Positions 36,128-44,090 of a stretch of DNA of 46,322 bases are shown piece after piece; within the stretch, counting starts at the first letter, position 1, and every line of letters begins with the position of its first letter. The DNA comes from a virus. The position numbers and the translations under genes were made by a program. The stretch lies in the IMG/VR virus record IMGVR_UViG_3300037961_002446, positions 47,857 through 94,178 of that record; one strand, written 5' to 3'. The notes beneath the pieces are model-generated. The model searched no databases and was not told where the DNA came from. It saw only the letters and a program-made list of their open reading frames with translations.

Positions 36128-36675
36128 TACCTTCCACCCATATTAAACGGGTTAAACGGTTCATCTCTTCTCGGCCTAGCAGTAGGTCGTTGTTGTGAAG
36201 AATGATTAGGTTTAACCCCATTGAAATAAATATCTATCTTTTCGGCATTAGAAGGATAGTTTCTTCCACTAGATTTATCATCAGGACTAACATGAGTTAG
36301 TAGAATTACTTTGCTATATGGCTCATTTTGTTTTGTTCTCAATTCACTTACTTTAAGTTGCACTCTAGGTAGTTTTCCTTCTGTCATTACCTTTATCATT
36401 AGGAAACTTCTATCTCTAGTGCTTGAATTTAGATAACACCAATAGTCGCCAACTGAAAGTTGTTTTAACCTAGCCTCAATATCAGGACTGATAGTATTAT
36501 GGCTAAGTTTTCCCTTGTATCTTTCATTCATGCTATACAGATAATGAGGCATAAAAATAATCGCTACATCGTCATCTTCTTTTGTATTAGCGTAACCTTC
36601 GCCTCTTTTGTCTTTAGGTCTAGGGTCTTCGCCATAATCTTGACTAGGCTTTAATTTAAGAATATCCCACCACAT
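36127..36675 (-). CDS. Tagged protein MWWDILKLKPS (182 aa)
   Basis: Starts MWWDILKLKPS, a variant of the recurring N-terminal W-x-x-I-L-K peptide. The remaining protein has beta strands (EDDDVAIIFMPHYLYSM, RSFLMIKVMTEGKLPRVQL, KVILLTHVSP) and a Pro/Arg tail. No known family. TAAGATG links it to the acetyltransferase-like gene upstream, TAATG to the terminase downstream. It may be a virion cargo protein (inference from the tag). Confidence 0.55.
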   Translation of the reverse strand: MWWDILKLKPSQDYGEDPRPKDKRGEGYANTKEDDDVAIIFMPHYLYSMNERYKGKLSHNTISPDIEARLKQLSVGDYWCYLNSSTRDRSFLMIKVMTEGKLPRVQLKVSELRTKQNEPYSKVILLTHVSPDDKSSGRNYPSNAEKIDIYFNGVKPNHSSQQRPTARPRRDEPFNPFNMGGR

Positions 36676-36676
36676 C

Positions 36677-36964
36677 TTAATTGCCGTCCTCTATGTCATA
36701 TCTAGCATTACTGCTTCTAAGCATTTCTTCTAGAATACCTCTATATGCTTCCCCTCTTCTTCTTGGCCTAGAGAAACCTATCTTAAGATAATACAAAACC
36801 ATTCTTTTGTTAATGTCTGCTAGATTAGTATATCTAACATATTTTTTTCTATCTACAGGAATCTCATCATCAAGGATTTTTTCTTTTAGCGTTAGCCATT
36901 GTTCATCTGTAATTTGCCTACCTTGATTTGGTTTTGCTTTCACTACAGACCACCACTCAGGCAT
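36677..36964 (-). CDS. Possible nested tagged protein starting MPEWWSVVK (95 aa)
   Basis: Internal ATG at 36964 in the acetyltransferase-like gene, reading MPEWWSVVKAKPNQG and continuing to the shared stop. It would carry the tag at its own N-terminus, as other proteins in the cluster do. Upstream GATGATG is a poor ribosome site. Proposed, not proven. Confidence 0.25.
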   Translation of the reverse strand: MPEWWSVVKAKPNQGRQITDEQWLTLKEKILDDEIPVDRKKYVRYTNLADINKRMVLYYLKIGFSRPRRRGEAYRGILEEMLRSSNARYDIEDGN

Positions 36965-37492
36965 TACATCATCAGCATATACGCACTTAGCAAATTCATC
37001 TTTACCTCTAATACTGCGTATAGCCCAATTGCCGTTAGGGTATGCGCTATTCCATTCGCTTATAACTGATTCGGGGAGTAAAGAACTAAACTGCTCAAAC
37101 CCTTCATCTTGAGAAAATTTCCAACCGTTTCTTCTAGCATTAGCAATCCATCTAGCATTATCTCCATCTCTATGACCAAAAGCAGCAACTAGTGGTTTTG
37201 ATTGGTTTAGTTGTGGTTCTCTTGCATCTTGTAATGCTCTATTATTTCCACCAATTTCTCTTCCTTCGGCAGTAGCATACATTCCACCTACAACGGTATG
37301 TGCAGGGTGTTCTTTCCAACCAACAGTTGAAATGGCTCTATCATCATCATTGACTCTAATAATCCACTTATCTAATTCATAGATACCGGATTCTAAATCA
37401 GCCCTGCGAGTATATGGGTCTTCAGGATTATCCTCAGAAAACCTCTTTTTCATATCTTCATATGAAAATACCGCAGGGAGAACTTTTACCAT
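36677..37492 (-). CDS. Acetyltransferase-like (GNAT-type) protein with internal W-W-x-V-V-K peptide
   Basis: 271 residues. Residues about 35-125 resemble a GNAT fold (LDKWIIRVNDDD, HTVVGGMYATAEGREIGGN, KPLVAAFGHRDGDNARWIANA, including a possible acetyl-CoA loop); this is a weak match. At 176-190, VMPEWWSVVKAKPNQ repeats the tag theme in the interior, with a Met at 177. The C-terminal 80 residues are a separate helical domain. ATG TAATG-linked to the upstream gene. The protein could be a fusion of two tagged or untagged pieces. GNAT function is a guess. Confidence 0.5.
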   Translation of the reverse strand: MVKVLPAVFSYEDMKKRFSEDNPEDPYTRRADLESGIYELDKWIIRVNDDDRAISTVGWKEHPAHTVVGGMYATAEGREIGGNNRALQDAREPQLNQSKPLVAAFGHRDGDNARWIANARRNGWKFSQDEGFEQFSSLLPESVISEWNSAYPNGNWAIRSIRGKDEFAKCVYADDVMPEWWSVVKAKPNQGRQITDEQWLTLKEKILDDEIPVDRKKYVRYTNLADINKRMVLYYLKIGFSRPRRRGEAYRGILEEMLRSSNARYDIEDGN

Positions 37493-37743
37493 TACTTTTC
37501 ACCTAGAAAGTATTTTAAATTTCTATCATAGAAAGCATCAAACTCATCAGGAGTTTTAACAGAATCAAGTTGTTCAAGTTTAACTGTCGCTAAATCTTCT
37601 GACTTTCCTCTTTCAGTAGTCTTTGCTCTACCTACCATGCTCTCTAATTTACTTCTAATTTCGGGTATTTTTTGTTTCATTTCTGCTGGCCTACTAAAAT
37701 CTAATAGACTAGTTTGTGCTTTTAGTATATCTTTCCAATTCAT
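37492..37743 (-). CDS. Tagged protein MNWKDILKAQT (83 aa)
   Basis: Starts MNWKDILKAQT, the tag, followed by helices (AEMKQKIPEIRSKLESMVG; FDAFYDRNLKYF). No other domain. Its stop overlaps the acetyltransferase-like start (TAATG). A small all-helical tagged protein; likely virion-associated by analogy with its neighbours (inference). Confidence 0.5.
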   Translation of the reverse strand: MNWKDILKAQTSLLDFSRPAEMKQKIPEIRSKLESMVGRAKTTERGKSEDLATVKLEQLDSVKTPDEFDAFYDRNLKYFLGEK

Positions 37744-37747
37744 TTTA

Positions 37748-38035
37748 TCACCATAGTTTCTTACACGCTAAACATTTTGGGGTTGTAATTCTACCTTTAC
37801 ATTGGTCGCAATTATGTCTTGATTTGAAGTTAGCCCTGCGCTTTTTGTTGGTATGAGTTCCACCGCCTCTATTCTTTCCCTTGCCTTTGTAATTACCATA
37901 GCCTTTAGCACCTGCATGAATCTTTTTCCCTTCATGAGTAAGCATCATAATTTTCTTACCTGCTCTATCGGAAGGATATACACGACCTACTCGCATATCT
38001 TTCTTATCTTTCTTTAGCACTTCTTCCCAAGACAT
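37748..38035 (-). CDS. Tagged zinc-ribbon protein MSWEEVLKKDK (95 aa)
   Basis: Start placed at ATG 38035 (MSWEEVLK), because an ATG 15 codons earlier overlaps the previous gene and would hide the tag. After the tag comes a basic beta-type segment (KIMMLTHEGKKIHAGAKGYG) resembling a small domain I recall from giant-virus and cyanophage proteins, then a C-terminal zinc ribbon C76-x2-C79...C88-x2-C91. No enzyme motif. Fits a DNA-binding virion protein (inference). Confidence 0.55.
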   Translation of the reverse strand: MSWEEVLKKDKKDMRVGRVYPSDRAGKKIMMLTHEGKKIHAGAKGYGNYKGKGKNRGGGTHTNKKRRANFKSRHNCDQCKGRITTPKCLACKKLW

Positions 38036-38039
38036 AATA

Positions 38040-38609
38040 TCAGCCCCTCCATCTAGTTCCTGATGGTGTATGTGTTCCACCTGTGTTATAGGTTATATTA
38101 GAACTAGTCATTCTTGGTTTTGTTCTGAACTGCCTCATTTCTTGTTGTTGCTTATTGTATTCTTCTTTTGCTTTTTGTTGAGCGTATTTTATTCCTTGTT
38201 GTATAGTAACCCTACCGACAAAAACATCACCTTCATTCTTAAGATATTCAGTTAGAAATCTACCTGCTGATTTTAGAGCCGATTTATTTTGATTGTAAGT
38301 ATTCAAATCATTTTGGTCTGAAAATTTAATTCCATCAACAGTGAACTGCGGTGGTTTGGGTTTATTGCTAAACAAGCCTCTTATCTTCAAAACCTCTTCC
38401 CATTTCTTAACAGGTTCATGAGTATAATAATCTCCATGCTTATGCTCAAACAGTTTACCATCTTCTTTCATATCAGAAATAGTTTCCTTGAGTTTCTTTT
38501 TATCAGCAATATCTTTTAGATTCTTCATACCCAATGCTCCGCCTTCGGCTTCAACCTCATCAAGTATTTCTTCTTCAACATCTTCTTTTAGAATGCTTTT
38601 CCAACTCAT
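38040..38609 (-). CDS. Tagged protein with winged-helix-like segment and second internal tag (189 aa)
   Basis: Begins MSWKSILKEDVEEE; then residues about 20-68 look like a winged helix (KNLKDIADKKKLKETISDM, DGKLFEHKHGDYYT), and a second W-x-x-V-L-K peptide occurs at KKWEEVLKIRG. C-terminal half is helical, ending in a low-complexity Thr/Ser/Gly/Arg tail. ATG-linked (ATGA) to the upstream Cys-rich gene. Winged-helix call is tentative. Two tag copies in one protein is notable. Confidence 0.5.
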   Translation of the reverse strand: MSWKSILKEDVEEEILDEVEAEGGALGMKNLKDIADKKKLKETISDMKEDGKLFEHKHGDYYTHEPVKKWEEVLKIRGLFSNKPKPPQFTVDGIKFSDQNDLNTYNQNKSALKSAGRFLTEYLKNEGDVFVGRVTIQQGIKYAQQKAKEEYNKQQQEMRQFRTKPRMTSSNITYNTGGTHTPSGTRWRG

Positions 38610-38983
38610 GCTCCTTTCCTCCTTTTGTAAGTTTTACAGGCCGCACAGGTTGGCCTACATCTTTGCTTAGTCCCTTTAGAAGCATCTTGTCTTCCACATG
38701 GTTTTGTTCCTTTTTTATCATCTTCACAAGATTGACAAGAAACCCAACCTTTCTGTCCTCCACCGCCTCTTCTTGAAAACCAACCGTGAAGACCCTCTTT
38801 CTTTTCTCTAGCAAAATTATCTCCACCCTTCTTTACAGAATTACCCCAATTATCTGCACCAACTTTACGGCATCTAACTAAAGCACCACTAGCATAAGCG
38901 GAAGGCCACTTTTTGTAGCGGCTACGGACTTTGTGATAACAAGCGTCCTTTTTCTTCTTTAGTTCTTCAAACCACAAGTCCAT
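38606..38983 (-). CDS. Cys/Lys-rich protein of a marine-virus family (125 aa)
   Basis: Starts MDLWFEELKKKKDACYHK, a looser tag (W-x-x-x-L-K). The rest (RSRYKKWPSAYASGALVRC, RKVGADNWGNSVKK, GLHGWFSRRGG, C-rich GWVSCQSCEDD) is a pattern I recall from cyanophage and giant-virus small virion proteins of unknown function. Eight or more Cys could bind metal or form disulphides. ATGA-linked to the next gene. Likely virion associated; biochemical role unknown. Confidence 0.5.
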   Translation of the reverse strand: MDLWFEELKKKKDACYHKVRSRYKKWPSAYASGALVRCRKVGADNWGNSVKKGGDNFAREKKEGLHGWFSRRGGGGQKGWVSCQSCEDDKKGTKPCGRQDASKGTKQRCRPTCAACKTYKRRKGA

Positions 38984-38987
38984 AGTA

Positions 38988-41465
38988 TCACCTAAAGTTA
39001 GCCTTAATCAAATAAACTTGCTCAGTATTAATCCCGTATTCCTTTGAAATGTTGTTATGTGAATCATCAGACTTGACGATATTTTCTATTTCTAGATGGC
39101 TCAAATCTATTCCTTCTTCTATGTGCATTTTAGTAATAACACTATCAATAGAATCATATGTAAGATTCATGAAACCATATTCCACTTTCTTACCTAGTTG
39201 TTTTCTAATAGCATCGTGAGCCTTAAGCAACTTGTTTAGAACAATCGGCAAATCATCTTCTACCTTAGTAAACAGTTTCTTCAATCTCTTATATTGTGCT
39301 TTCATAGCAGGTTCTTTGGTTAGTAGGCTTTGGTGTCTATCAATGTAGTGTGGTAGTGCAAAGATAGGGAACGCTTCTCTATTACTGTATGACCGTTCAA
39401 AAGATTCTGCTCTTTCTTCAACAGACTTACCATTAATAGGCTCATCAGCATAGGTATTATCTCCTATCTCTTCCATAAAGTGCATCAGCAAAGCACCCAT
39501 ATAGTCGCTATTTCTTTCTTCGGTATCTTCTCCAAAGATTTCAGTTAAAGCATCAGCCGCATTATCAGCCGCTTGGATTAATTCATCAGTAATTTCAAAG
39601 TTAGGCTTATCTAGGAATTCTAAGAAATCAGCAATTCTTCTAATGTCTGAAACTTCAATAGCACTTGCACCAATTCCTGAAAGTAATTCGTATGCTCCTC
39701 CCATTACAGTTTCTAATCCTGTATCTCTTGCTAGAATTTCCAAAACCTTTGCTCCTCTTCCTGAAATAAAACTTGGAGTTTCTATTGGTAGTCTACCTGC
39801 ATACATTGGAGTAATGTAATAAGCAGTAGCGGATTCTAGAAATTTAGCAATTATTCCCTTAAACTCTTCAAGACTTTCATCAAGTTCTCCTCTAGTAAGT
39901 GGGTTAATTGGTCTTGACCTTGCTCCTCCGAGTCTTCCCATTCTTTCTCTATAAGAACCGCCACTTGTTCTAGGGGCTTCTCTAGACATTCCTGCATCAG
40001 CACCGAATACGCTTCCTAAAGTTCCTCCTCTACCTGTTGCTCTAACTCCTGAAGCAAAACCAAATTTCTTGCTTGTTAATCCCGCATGAATTTCATCTAA
40101 CATTTCAGACAACATAGATTCAATATCCATAGTAATCCCATCACGCTCAACTGCTGATGGTAGTTTTTCAGGATATTTAGCGAAGGTTCTAAACTTGGTA
40201 TCTTTCATTACTGTAATAGGCAAAAAGAATTCTCCTTTTTCACTAACAAAAGAATCTTCTATGTCATCTATCATTTGTTCAATATCTGTTTGGAAATCAA
40301 TAGTGGTATCATCTTGTCCTAATACTTCTAGAAGTTCAGTAATTATTCTATGTCCTTCGTCATTAAACGCCAAAAGTTTCTTTCCTCTCATTACCTCAAA
40401 TGCTAGGAGAGGGTCAATAAAGAGAGTTTCTTCTTCAACGGTTTTGTCTGCATATACATCATCTATAGAATCATCAGCCAACTGTTCTTCCAAAAACCCA
40501 TCATCTCTATGAGTAGTTTCCAAACCATTCCATTGACTCATGTATTGTTCTTCCCAAGCATCTTGCCCCGAAGAATCTACATCGTCTTCGTCTTCCCCTT
40601 GAATTTCTATTTTCTTCTTAGATAGACCCTTCATGATTAGTAGGTTTTCTAGAATAGCCACCATTCTTTCAGCAGGTTTGATTTGATTTAGGCCAACTGT
40701 AGGAAATCTAGCAATATATTCTAGGTTCTCATCTCCATACTTTTCATTTAGTTTGTTAAAGTAATTCTTGAATTGTTCATTCTCGCTTTTGTTAGCGGCA
40801 ACAAATAGAGCATCTAGGTCTTCTTTGAATTGAGTATATTTTTCAGAAATCTCTTCCCAATAGTCGTAAATGTCATCTCTTTGTCCTAGTTTAGAAAGAG
40901 GGGTTGCTCCCAAATATTTTCTGATATTGAACCTAACTGACTTCATTTTAGCCTTAGATTCTCCTTGACTAATCTTTCTTTTGAGAACCTGTTGGATTCT
41001 TTCTATGTTGTGTTGTAGATTGTCAAGTTGTTGTTGAGTAAATTTCTCCTTGAATTCAGGCATCTGCAAAAAAGTATCAACTGTTTGTTGGAATGCAGGT
41101 TCAAGGATTTTAGTTTGGCTAATATCTCCAATAGTAAAATTTTCTAGTTTTTCTTCAAATAGAGTTTCTTTAGTTAGATTAACTCCTTCTTCATCTTTAA
41201 TCTTAAGACGCATAATTGGGCCATAAGCAAATTCTCTAACATCTGTAGCGGCTAAACTTTTGATTTCTCTTCTTAGTTGAGTTCTAAATTTCTTAGCCTC
41301 TTTGTCTAGTTCTGACCCTTCTAGACCTTCTTGGGCTTTTTTGTTTCTAAAGTCCTCAACTAAATCTTTCATTCCTTGAATTCTCTCAGGGCTTCTATCT
41401 TCTGTATTCTGAACAAGGGCTTGTATTTCCCTCATCAAATCTTTATTTTCTTGAATATCGGCCAT
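38988..41465 (-). CDS. Large helical protein with C-terminal HTH-like segment (825 aa)
   Basis: ATG 41465 (MADIQEN) is chosen with GAGTGAT upstream rather than GTG 41474. Mostly Glu/Lys/Asp-rich helices with low-complexity acidic stretches (EDEDDVDSS) and a Gly/Arg-rich part near residues 500-545. The last 40 residues, HLEIENIVKSDDSHNNIS then KEYGINTEQVYLIKANF, look like a helix-turn-helix. No known family. Sits in the tagged cluster; may be a packaged or genome-organising protein (inference). Confidence 0.45.
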   Translation of the reverse strand: MADIQENKDLMREIQALVQNTEDRSPERIQGMKDLVEDFRNKKAQEGLEGSELDKEAKKFRTQLRREIKSLAATDVREFAYGPIMRLKIKDEEGVNLTKETLFEEKLENFTIGDISQTKILEPAFQQTVDTFLQMPEFKEKFTQQQLDNLQHNIERIQQVLKRKISQGESKAKMKSVRFNIRKYLGATPLSKLGQRDDIYDYWEEISEKYTQFKEDLDALFVAANKSENEQFKNYFNKLNEKYGDENLEYIARFPTVGLNQIKPAERMVAILENLLIMKGLSKKKIEIQGEDEDDVDSSGQDAWEEQYMSQWNGLETTHRDDGFLEEQLADDSIDDVYADKTVEEETLFIDPLLAFEVMRGKKLLAFNDEGHRIITELLEVLGQDDTTIDFQTDIEQMIDDIEDSFVSEKGEFFLPITVMKDTKFRTFAKYPEKLPSAVERDGITMDIESMLSEMLDEIHAGLTSKKFGFASGVRATGRGGTLGSVFGADAGMSREAPRTSGGSYRERMGRLGGARSRPINPLTRGELDESLEEFKGIIAKFLESATAYYITPMYAGRLPIETPSFISGRGAKVLEILARDTGLETVMGGAYELLSGIGASAIEVSDIRRIADFLEFLDKPNFEITDELIQAADNAADALTEIFGEDTEERNSDYMGALLMHFMEEIGDNTYADEPINGKSVEERAESFERSYSNREAFPIFALPHYIDRHQSLLTKEPAMKAQYKRLKKLFTKVEDDLPIVLNKLLKAHDAIRKQLGKKVEYGFMNLTYDSIDSVITKMHIEEGIDLSHLEIENIVKSDDSHNNISKEYGINTEQVYLIKANFR

Positions 41466-41470
41466 AATTA

Positions 41471-43429
41471 TCACTCAATCAGTTGTTGTTTTTTGAATTC
41501 TTTAATTGCTAAAGGAACATTACTTTGTTTATACGGGAAAAAGTCTTGGTAGTCTTTTGTGAAGTCTTCTAGTCTTAGTTTAAATCCGCTAATTAGTTCT
41601 TCTTTTGCTTCTTTTAGGAATTGTGGCATTTTATCATTTAATTCATTAGCGAGTTCCAACTGCTTACTAGTGTTATCCCTGTTCTTATCTATAGATATGA
41701 ATGTATCGGCAATTAAACCGTCTTGTCCTTCGTCCATAATACCCTGTTCGCCTAGCCTAGATAATATAATCAAACTGTTCTTTGGTGATAATTTATCCAT
41801 TACTGTTGCACTAGAAGCGTCTGATTCTGTAAGTTTAGTTAGGCCTCCTTCTTCATTATTGGAATAATCAACAATAAACTGAGCAAAATCGCTAGTATCT
41901 AACATGGTTTGTCTTAATTTACCCAAACCTATCTTAGTCCCTTTTTCTTTTTCCTTGTTTTCAATATCTTCCATTAATTCTTTAGGAGAAGTTTCATCAT
42001 CATCTAAAAATATCTTAGCATAAGCAATATCTGTTCTTTCTCCTTGAGAAATAGGCTTGTCAAACTCATCGTAGTATTCTATTTCTAAATCACCAAAAAT
42101 AAACTCGGCATCATCTGTATCGTCATAAATTTCTTGGAAAGCCTGTGCTTCTTTCACAGTAAATTTACCTTGATACTTGTCTTGGAATACATTTCTTTGA
42201 TATGCAGAAGTTTGGCGATTAAATTCTTGTCTTAGAGTAGTATCTTTATCTAAAAAATTCTTAATTTTCTTTCTATCTTGTTTTTGATTATTTGTGAGTT
42301 TAATATCTCTAAAAGGAATAAGATTTGTTCCTAAACTGCTCTTGTCAGGATTATTTGGACTGCCTAGACCTTCAATAATAGAATCAATGAACATTCTTTC
42401 AGCAAGACTCTCGCTAACAAACGCATTCATTCTAACTGCGGAGAAGAAATCATTAAACCATGAATCTCCTGTAAAACTAGCAGTAATTAACAACTTACCA
42501 TAGGGATTTAGTGCCAAAGAGTTCTTTCTACCCGATGCTCTTTCCAAAAATATAGCATCAGATGGGAACTCAAAGCCATTTTCCATAACTTTAGGCTCAA
42601 ATTTAGAAATATCTCCACCAATGGCCTCAAGTGCTAGAATATATCTCAACACATTGTTAGAAGTGAAGGGTTCTCTTACTGTAAAGGACACATTTGAGGC
42701 TAACATGGTGTCAGTTTCAGAAACAGAAGAGAGTGTTCGCTCTTGTCCCTCCAAATCGGGCTTGTATTGTCTAATTTTCTCAGAATAGAGAGATTTTGCC
42801 TCATCATTTTGCCTAATCGCATCTCTAACCGCCTTCGCACTATCCAAATTGGTCTGAATTGTGTCATTTTTGACTTCTCCTCCGATTGCATTCGCAAATT
42901 CCGAGATTGAAACCGTAAAATTTTCTTTTTCTTCGGCATTTGACGGTATGGATTTAAACTCAATGACGAAACCATCAGCAAAAGAGTCAAAAACTCGCAT
43001 TTTAGCCCTTAATTTTTTATTTCTTTGAAGACTTCTTTGTGATTTTCCTTTAGCGTCTTTGATTTTTTGAGAAAGTTCAGCAAATTTGGCTTCATTACCC
43101 TCATTTTTCGCTGAAATTGCTTCATCAAGTAGCGTTTCAAGTGCTTTTGTTTCGCTAACTTGTTCATCTTTTACTGAGTCAAGAACTTTTTTCAGATTTG
43201 CCTCTATTTTTTCCTTAGAAATATTAGGTAGAGGTAATTTTTTCATCATAGATTCAACTGTTATGTTGTTTCCTTTTATGTTTCTAAGAAGACCTTTGAA
43301 TCCTGCGCTCAATGTTTCTGAATTTTTGATTTCTTCTATCAATGAATCTGTTTTAGAATCATCAGCAAGGGCAATTAGCAAAGTAATATCTCTTTGCGGT
43401 TGCGCTTTTAGAAGAATTTGCCAACTCAT
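41471..43429 (-). CDS. Large tagged protein MSWQILLKAQP (652 aa)
   Basis: The tag MSWQILLKAQP opens a 652-residue Lys/Glu/Asp/Ser-rich protein of helices with a beta segment around 255-330 (SNVSFTVREPFTSNNVLRYI). Coiled-coil-like stretches at 95-145 and near the end. No enzyme motif recognised. ATG after GGAGAAATT. It is the largest tagged protein; virion interior or scaffold-like role inferred from tag only. Confidence 0.5.
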   Translation of the reverse strand: MSWQILLKAQPQRDITLLIALADDSKTDSLIEEIKNSETLSAGFKGLLRNIKGNNITVESMMKKLPLPNISKEKIEANLKKVLDSVKDEQVSETKALETLLDEAISAKNEGNEAKFAELSQKIKDAKGKSQRSLQRNKKLRAKMRVFDSFADGFVIEFKSIPSNAEEKENFTVSISEFANAIGGEVKNDTIQTNLDSAKAVRDAIRQNDEAKSLYSEKIRQYKPDLEGQERTLSSVSETDTMLASNVSFTVREPFTSNNVLRYILALEAIGGDISKFEPKVMENGFEFPSDAIFLERASGRKNSLALNPYGKLLITASFTGDSWFNDFFSAVRMNAFVSESLAERMFIDSIIEGLGSPNNPDKSSLGTNLIPFRDIKLTNNQKQDRKKIKNFLDKDTTLRQEFNRQTSAYQRNVFQDKYQGKFTVKEAQAFQEIYDDTDDAEFIFGDLEIEYYDEFDKPISQGERTDIAYAKIFLDDDETSPKELMEDIENKEKEKGTKIGLGKLRQTMLDTSDFAQFIVDYSNNEEGGLTKLTESDASSATVMDKLSPKNSLIILSRLGEQGIMDEGQDGLIADTFISIDKNRDNTSKQLELANELNDKMPQFLKEAKEELISGFKLRLEDFTKDYQDFFPYKQSNVPLAIKEFKKQQLIE

Positions 43430-44088
43430 TGTAATTTCTCCTGCATCTTCTGTTTAATATCTAACCAAATTTCAGGATTGTTCTGTGCTAAAACTTCCTG
43501 AACAATTTGCATCTGTGCAACAATAACAGTATCTTGTCGCTTGTGAACCAATTTACCCTTAAACTCCATGAGATATTTTAGGGACTCTCTAATTTCTCTA
43601 GCAAGTTTGGTTAGAGCGTCAATCATCTTAGGGTCTAAATCATTTCCTAAGTCATTGAATACTTGCTCCAATCTCAAATCTAACTTCTGAACATTGTTAG
43701 ACAAAACATCTACTTCATTCAATTCTTTTGTGGCTATCATCATAGCCGCACTTTCTTGCACTATTGGAGTAAGATGGTTTTTTACATGGCGTTGAATTTG
43801 TGCCTTTGTTGTGTCTAAAGCGGAAGCCAAATCAGAACTTGTAATTTCTCCATTCTGTAGTGCCAACTCGTAGTGCTTTCTCATTGGGTCTACACATAAT
43901 TTACATTGGGGATTTGAATTTGATTTGTATTCTCCCATGTGGTTTCTTTGGTGTTGTGCCGCAGTTCCACTTCTCCAATTATATTCAGCGTCTAATTCAT
44001 CACAGGTAATTTCACCTGCTTCCAACATTCTTTCAAGTTCTTCTCTATTTTCATGTTGGCAAAAACCACAACGCTTTCTAGTAACCAT
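43426..44088 (-). CDS. Candidate terminase small subunit with duplicated CCHH/HTH module
   Basis: Start at ATG 44088 (MVTRKRCGFC) with GGAGA upstream, rather than ATG 44118 inside the previous gene. Two tandem modules with the same spacing: C7-x2-C10-x35-H46-x3-H50 and C62-x2-C65-x35-H101-x3-H105. Each ends in a recognition-helix-like AQ(H/I)Q-R. This 'C..C...H...H with HTH' layout is like small terminase or other packaging initiators. The C-terminal half is a helical oligomerisation region (LAREIRESLKYLMEFKGKL). It lies ahead of the large terminase by about 7 kb. DNA binding at the packaging site is inferred. Confidence 0.55.
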   Translation of the reverse strand: MVTRKRCGFCQHENREELERMLEAGEITCDELDAEYNWRSGTAAQHQRNHMGEYKSNSNPQCKLCVDPMRKHYELALQNGEITSSDLASALDTTKAQIQRHVKNHLTPIVQESAAMMIATKELNEVDVLSNNVQKLDLRLEQVFNDLGNDLDPKMIDALTKLAREIRESLKYLMEFKGKLVHKRQDTVIVAQMQIVQEVLAQNNPEIWLDIKQKMQEKLQ

Positions 44089-44090
44089 GA

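Noticed and set aside
38575-38826. Minus-strand open frame of 83 codons
   Set aside because: Out-of-frame shadow of the Cys-rich gene 38606-38983, whose frame has recognisable family patterns.
42700-42990. Minus-strand open frame of 96 codons
   Set aside because: Alternative frame inside the 652-residue tagged gene; no ribosome site.
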